From Mytilinidion resinicola (Eukaryota; Ascomycota; Dothideomycetes; Mytilinidiales; Mytilinidiaceae): a DNA stretch of 64,000 nucleotides. Where the stretch lies: assembly GCF_010093595.1 (NCBI RefSeq), contig NW_022985446.1:976709-1040708 (forward strand), written 5' to 3'. The position numbers and the translations under genes are program-made. The notes beneath the pieces are model-generated. The model had not been told where the DNA came from, searched no databases, and saw only the letters and a program-made list of their open reading frames with translations. Numbering within the stretch: the stretch's first letter is position 1; every line of letters starts with the position of its first letter. This document shows, piece by piece, positions 59,450-64,000 of the stretch.

Positions 59450-59629
59450 GCCACGGCGGTTGCCTTTCCCTCTGTTCTTCTTCACATACACCCACACTGA
59501 ACTATTGACACCGCGAATTTCTTCATATATTGCCATACGTGACCTCATAAATCGCCATTATCTATCTAACGAAAGCCCCTTAATGCCCCTTTCGCTCTAG
59601 ATGCTCATTTTCTCACCCTTCGAGCAGCA

Positions 59630-60346
59630 ATGTCGTCGCAGCTTGCGTGGAGAAGGAGCGCAGCACCACTTTCCGCACCTCATCGAACTCCCTCTCCGCC
59701 GCTCTCGTCCCAAAAGCCAACAAAGGCCGATTTGAAGCCCGGCAAGAGATTCTTTCTCCCAAATCTCGCCGACATCACCAGCTCCTCCACCATCCACAGA
59801 CAAATCGGCCAAAGCGTGCCAGGCCAAATGTCCCAACAACTGACCATGGCGGCCTTCGAGCACCCCGTCATCGCCCTCTCCTACCGCGACGTCTCCGGCA
59901 GCACCATCGTCACCTGCCATTGCCTCACATCCTGGAACGGACGCCGCCTCGAAGACGCGTGGTCCCACAAACCCGAAAATTGGACAAAAGTGTGCATGAT
60001 CGAACACAACGACGAGCTCCCTCCCAAGGACGTCAAGCACCTCCACCTCCACACAAAATCGGCAAAGAACAGCAAACAGTCGTACGTCTTCTTGTGGACC
60101 TTCGACATCGAGGTCGAGAACCTGCGCTTCGACCTCGCGGACCGCCACGGAGAGGTCGTGCTTGACGAAGCAGCTGTCAAGCACCTCGTGAACCACAACC
60201 GCCTCATCAACCCGGCGGCAAAGAAGATCCCTCTCAGGCCTCTTACGCCCCCTTCGTCTCTTGCGCCACAAGTCTCGCCGCTGCTTATTAGACGGCCGGT
60301 CAAGACTTCGTATCTCCACGTTCGCGCCAACTCTGCGCCTTTCTAG
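59630..60346 (+). CDS. Conserved fungal hypothetical protein
   Basis: A single exon encodes 238 residues from ATG 59630. The first 45 residues are basic and Ser/Pro-rich. The middle (about 45-195) looks like a compact, mostly beta domain with IHRQIGQSVPGQMSQQLTMA, HPVIALSYRDVSGSTIVTCH, NWTKVCMIEHNDELPPKDVK and WTFDIEVENLRFDLADRHGE. The C terminus is Pro/Ser-rich with basic residues. There is no signal peptide, membrane segment or motif I can assign. The mixture of a well-composed domain with a good promoter (TATA at 59442) and a leader makes a real gene likely, but its function is unknown. It resembles small conserved proteins of filamentous ascomycetes with no name. Confidence 0.7.
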   Translation: MSSQLAWRRSAAPLSAPHRTPSPPLSSQKPTKADLKPGKRFFLPNLADITSSSTIHRQIGQSVPGQMSQQLTMAAFEHPVIALSYRDVSGSTIVTCHCLTSWNGRRLEDAWSHKPENWTKVCMIEHNDELPPKDVKHLHLHTKSAKNSKQSYVFLWTFDIEVENLRFDLADRHGEVVLDEAAVKHLVNHNRLINPAAKKIPLRPLTPPSSLAPQVSPLLIRRPVKTSYLHVRANSAPF

Positions 60347-60756
60347 GACGGGAAGCCTGAGGGCGAGGTCGCACACAACACAAAACCCACAAAACCACCA
60401 GAGAGCAAGGAAAAACTATACCAGAAACCCTCGAGAAAGGAAAGAAAACCTCACACTCCAACGTTGCGTCTGCGCATTTTTGTGGTGGATACAGTGCGTG
60501 TATGTATGCATGTATGCTCGCGTTATTTCTTCTGCTTTTCGACACAAGAAGCAGCGCTTTCTACACACCTTGCCTGCTTCCCTAAACCTACGCCTACCCA
60601 CTACCTCTCTTTAAAGTCCCCCGAGTGAGCAGGGTCCTGTCACAACCCGAACAGATCCGCAGAGCGCTTGCGTGCGTTGCTTTTGGTGCTTTTGATGCTT
60701 TTAGTGCTATAACTGCTTTTTTGGAACTTGTTCTAGACGAATAGACAGTATTGGAA

Positions 60757-60776
60757 CACACACACACACACACACA
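60757..60776. repeat. (CA)10 microsatellite
   Basis: A perfect run of ten CA dinucleotides lies in the intergenic region downstream of the hypothetical gene. Confidence 0.9.
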
Positions 60777-60894
60777 TCAGATGCATCGTGATACCATTTT
60801 GTGAACATTGATGATCTTGTGAAGCACGTCCTGACAAAGTAGAGTCGACCACATCACGACGTAAAGTCTTGCAGCGTGGACATCTGAGTGTGGA

Positions 60895-61510
60895 TTTTCG
60901 CATACGGATAGGACGTCAAGAGACTTTCGACTACACCAGACGGAAGGGAATAGAAATCTACTGCCTACAATTCGAAGCAGCATTTTTTAGTACTGATAGG
61001 GATCTGAGACACCTCCGGCGGCACGAGTTCACATTAATGGGCGATGTAAAGGTCGGCTGCCTGGAATCAGGACAGTGGAAGTTATAACGGGGCAGGTTGG
61101 GGCAGTACCCTCGCATGTACATTTGCGAGTTCATCCACGATGTAAAGGTTTGCAGGCTTCATTTCAGGACTCAAGCTATTACATAGGAATACTAGGACAA
61201 CCCACCTCCGGCTGCACGAGAGAAGTTACGTTTATCTGGGAATATCTTATGGCCCAGATATTAGGGCCTGGGGAACTACATAGGTGTGGAGGGCTGAGAC
61301 TCTTGCGAGTATACCTCGTATCATAACCTGCAAATTCGATATTCGTCAGGCTTACCTCTGAACAGCGATGTTATGTTCGCAGTCCGTATTTCGAGAGTGT
61401 TGCGCTTGCCATCTAGGCGTATGGATGCAGCTTTGAGGCAACTCCGGACCTATGAAGGGCGTTGATGTCGGATGCAAAGATTCGCAGCCCACGAATCTGA
61501 TCATCGTTAC
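60895..61510. repeat. Repeat region C, degenerate copies of the 150-bp family
   Basis: Core words GACGTCAAGA (about 60910), GATGTAAAGGTC (61043), GATGTAAAGGTTTGCAG (61139) and GATGCAAAGATTCGCAG (61471) recur. A second shared block, CACCTCCGGCGGCACGAG near 61010, returns as CACCTCCGGCTGCACGAG near 61203 and, more diverged, near 61440. Spacing is irregular (133, 96 and 332), so the array has decayed. Confidence 0.6.
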
Positions 61511-61518
61511 GCTCACCT

Positions 61519-62661
61519 TCACTCCACGAGAAATGATTGATGATTAGGCGCTTTTCCCATCTCCTCATTGAACACGGCACCATCCATCAACCCGTCAACG
61601 TATGCCTGGCCAACAAACTCAAAGCTGCCTTCTTCAGTCCGCCGACGAAGAATATGGGGAGTATTTGCGGTAAAGAAGACACAAATCGAATCTAATTCTC
61701 TCAAGGTGTCTGGACCAATCCCAAAGCGGCCATTATGCGTCCTGAAGAAGCAGGAATACCGCCACGCATTCTGAATTGCACCAAAATATCTGCTGCTGGA
61801 TGGATCGTCGACAGGCTCTTGTTCGTGTCCTACGCTTCTGCTGTAGATATCCCTGACAAAGTTATGATAGTCCTTAACTGCCTGATACCTTGGGTATACG
61901 TGACCATCATGCGTCATTCTACTGACCATGAACTCTGCAAATGTGAATGGCCCGGATCTGCTCGGATAAAAATCTCCGCATATTTTGGCTTTTCGGCGAA
62001 GAATAATTAGGATTAAAGGTGCAGGGTCAGAATTGTTAGCTTCAAAAAAAGACAACGGAACACTTCTATCGATTCTGTCGAGTTTCAGCCCATTAAACGT
62101 GATAAGAAGACTAGATTCTGGCACGACCACCACGTGTGGAGGTCTCTCGATATGGCTACTGTGTCTAACGCGGCCAGCTCTATTCAATCTCTATGGCGAA
62201 AAAGGGTGTTCTGCACGATAGCGGAAGTCCGGGCACTACGAAGGAAGTTCAGGATGTTTTTGGAGGGAATAAGAGCTAGTATGTGGAATCCGTCGCTCTC
62301 TAGAATGAGCTTAGTAAGGTTCGCGTACGCTCTCCAGAACTCCAATTTGCTGGTAGAGGAGTAGTCTATGTGAATACGGCTTTGCAAGTGTTTGCTCAGC
62401 AGTCCAAGTAGACCGTATACCTCATCAACCGGTTTGGTGCTAAGCTTCCTCTGGACTGTACCAAGAAGACTGATATGTTATATGATCGAATCGGTTGGCT
62501 TCTCCTTGCCCCATACATAGGACAAAGCATAGTACTCCGGTGGATTATCCATAGGAAAGCAGCTCAGGCTGCATACGACATCCTCGGACGAAGCGTTGAT
62601 CCAGTAGACGCAGCGTCGAAGAATCGATCGGCTCATAACGGTGAGGATCCGGAAATGCCAT
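61519..62661 (-). pseudogene. HET-domain (heterokaryon incompatibility) gene, decayed
   Basis: The start ATG at 62661 (AAAATGGC) opens MAFPDPHRYEPIDSSTLRLL. Similarity then shifts frame near 62600 to SSEDVVCSLSCF and NPPEYYALSYVWGKEKP, the signature opening of HET domains. The frame stops at 62478, and the expected central HET segment (the WIDAICINQ-type part) is absent. Sequence picks up with KPVDEVYGLLGL and HIDYSSTSKLEFWRAYANLT (to about 62184). Another frame carries the C-terminal part to 61519, including CFFRTHNGRFGIGP, DSICVFFTANTPHILRRR and FVGQAYVDGLMDG, all typical of HET proteins. HET genes trigger cell death on fusion of unlike strains and often decay or duplicate. Loss of the central domain plus frame changes makes this a pseudogene. 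Confidence 0.8.
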
Positions 62662-63004
62662 TTTGAAGGAGAAGGATGACTCGACAACGGCGTGATACTG
62701 AGCGTTTGTCGGAGATCAGGCTGGCACCACGAGAGCGTCACGTGATCATACAATTGGATGAAAGAATACCATTTCCTCTCGATCCAGGTACCATCTTGTC
62801 GTTGATCTACTTGATGCACCAGAAGCCCCCGCTGATGTCGAGATAAGGTTAGCAAGACGTTGAAGAAACGGCAGAGTGGATGACGTTAGGGCCCTCGCTT
62901 GCGCCCGCTGTTCCTGCATATAGAATCGCCAGCCTCAGGGCCGAAGATAGACAACTCCCCCCTCGACACCAACCCCGCGGGCCTGCGCCCTACACCTCGC
63001 CACC
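62662..63004. other. Divergent promoter region of SOG2
   Basis: This short stretch between the HET pseudogene start and the SOG2 start is expected to hold the SOG2 promoter. C-rich sequence (CAACTCCCCCCTCGACACC) precedes the ATG. Nothing else is recognised. Confidence 0.5.
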
Positions 63005-64000
63005 ATGAGTAATGACCCGCCAAAGCCGATGACTGACCAGGACGTCGTCGCCCTCGCCCGCGAGGCCATCGAAAACTCGCGCGAGGAGCACAAGCGCGCC
63101 GTCGCCGAAACCCCCGGCGCCTCCAAAGATCTCCGCCAGCAGCCCGGCATCACCATTGACTTGGGCCACAAGAACATCGTCAGCCTGCCCGACGAGGTCA
63201 TCGACGTGATCCGCACCGAGATCGAGCGGTACGTCCTTGCTGCGCTGATCTTTCCCGGCTTCACGACTTGGCTAACGCTCCCAGACTTGCCCTGTCGCAC
63301 AACAACCTCTCGAATCTCCCCTCCCGCCTGCCAGAATGCCGCCGTCTGCGCTATCTAAACGTCCGCTATAATTCACTGCGCGAGATCCCTTTGCCCGTTT
63401 GTCTTCCTGACTCTGAAGGTCGAAGAAACAGAAATTGACAGTCTACAGATCATGCAGATGACCGCGCTAGAGATATTGGACGTCAGCAAGAACAAGATCA
63501 AAGTCATACCGGAGGGAATTTCAAATCTTATATCCCTGAAAGTTCTAGCTATACAAAAGAACAAGATCGAGAGGCTGCCTGTCGGTCTCGGAGACATAAG
63601 CAGTCTGCAGGTCTTGAAGCTCGACGGGAACCCCATTGTTTTCCCTCCGCCACACGTCTGTACAATCAACGACAACGCTCCTTCACCGTCAAATGATAAT
63701 GAGAAGGATGCGGTTATTGCGACGCAGGTCAAGAAGTATATGAGGCAATACGCGAGTGATATCTCGAACAAGCAGAGGCGGAGGGTGGAGGCTGAGGGAA
63801 GCGAAAGGTTCGACTCATAGACTTTGGTTGCTTGAACAACACTGACGGACCACAGCGAGAGTAACGTGGAGACGCCACGCCCCTCCAAACGAGCAGTAAA
63901 CGGCCGCTTCCCAGTGAAGCCAAGTATCAGCAATTTGGACATTTTTGCTGGGCCCGTGAACGAGCAATCAGGCTACCAGACAGGACTCTACCCATCTGAG
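63005..64000 (+). CDS. SOG2: Leucine-rich repeat RAM-pathway protein Sog2, 5' part
   Basis: Four exons are visible (63005-63228, 63285-63396, 63449-63807, 63856 to the window edge), separated by introns of 56, 52 and 48 nt. They encode the first 280 residues; the rest lies beyond the window. After a polar start (TDQDVVALAREAIENSREEH) comes a run of LRRs: DLGHKNIVSLPDEV, LALSHNNLSNLPSRL, LRYLNVRYNSLREIP, LEILDVSKNKIKVIPEGI, LKVLAIQKNKIERLPVGL and LQVLKLDGNPIVFPP. The next part, NDNEKDAVIATQVKKYMRQ, and TPRPSKRAVNGRFPVKPSIS in exon 4 are characteristic of Sog2. In yeast Sog2 binds Kic1 in the RAM/MOR network controlling polarised growth and septation. The junctions restore the LRR spacing. The family call is strong. 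Confidence 0.92.

Larger units (their letters stand above)
57570..59629. other. Intergenic region with one repeat-family copy
   Basis: This 2-kb stretch holds no supportable gene. A TATATAAGG at about 57893 has no convincing gene on either side. A single diverged copy of the 150-bp repeat family is at about 59037-59170 (listed separately). A TATA box for the next gene lies at 59442. Confidence 0.5.
60347..61518. other. Convergent intergenic region with CA microsatellite and repeats
   Basis: This 1.2-kb stretch lies between the 3' ends of the hypothetical gene and the HET pseudogene. It contains a (CA)10 run at 60757-60776 and degenerate copies of the 150-bp repeat family (listed separately). 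No gene is seen. Confidence 0.6.

Noticed and set aside
59597..60376. 259-codon minus-strand frame over the 59630 gene
   Set aside because: The plus strand has a TATA box, a leader and better protein-like composition; the minus frame is a shadow.

Overview
This window is nuclear DNA from a filamentous ascomycete (Pezizomycotina; a Dothideomycete would fit, but the class cannot be fixed from sequence alone). Genes carry short GT-AG introns of about 46-90 nt, often with CTAAC-like branch points. Many proteins are typical of filamentous fungi: SOK1/TCP11, an Asp f 7-like secreted barrel, a Mid2-like sensor, SOG2, DUF1857 and HET proteins. Translation uses the standard code.

Layout: 1-10 kb holds the 3' end of a conserved fungal protein, a TCP11/SOK1 homologue and an Asp f 7-like secreted protein. 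13.5-19.2 kb holds a Ser/Thr-rich single-pass wall sensor, a P-loop kinase-like gene with two frame breaks, and mitochondrial FAD glycerol-3-phosphate dehydrogenase (4 exons). 21.4-30 kb is one long degenerate homologue of the Tc-type insecticidal toxin A subunit, cut by several stops and frameshifts. It lies head to head with an intact DUF1857 gene. 31-34.7 kb holds an SDR, a small basic protein and a cupin gene with an apparent frameshift. 37.6-43.1 kb holds a repeat-rich secreted wall protein and a small membrane protein. 43.9-48.8 kb holds SEC23 (9 exons, one of 19 nt) and a Myb/SANT-like protein. 50.2-57.6 kb is a dense housekeeping block: succinate-semialdehyde dehydrogenase, a second SDR, mitochondrial ribosomal protein bL17m and the ribonucleotide reductase large subunit. 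59.6-64 kb holds a conserved hypothetical protein, a decayed HET gene and the 5' part of SOG2.

The genes do not form one pathway. Recurrent themes are the cell surface and morphogenesis (Asp f 7-like, Mid2-like, repeat wall protein, SOG2, SEC23 secretion) and core metabolism. Three things stand out beyond the genes. First, the decayed orphan TcA-like toxin locus. Second, a family of about 151-bp tandem repeats with a GATGTAAAG-type core, present in at least four intergenic intervals of the right-hand 25 kb. Third, an exact 20-bp tandem array of four CCCCT (STRE-like) elements between two divergent metabolic genes. Splice models were derived by hand from reading frame, splice signals and family conservation. 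None has been tested against RNA.
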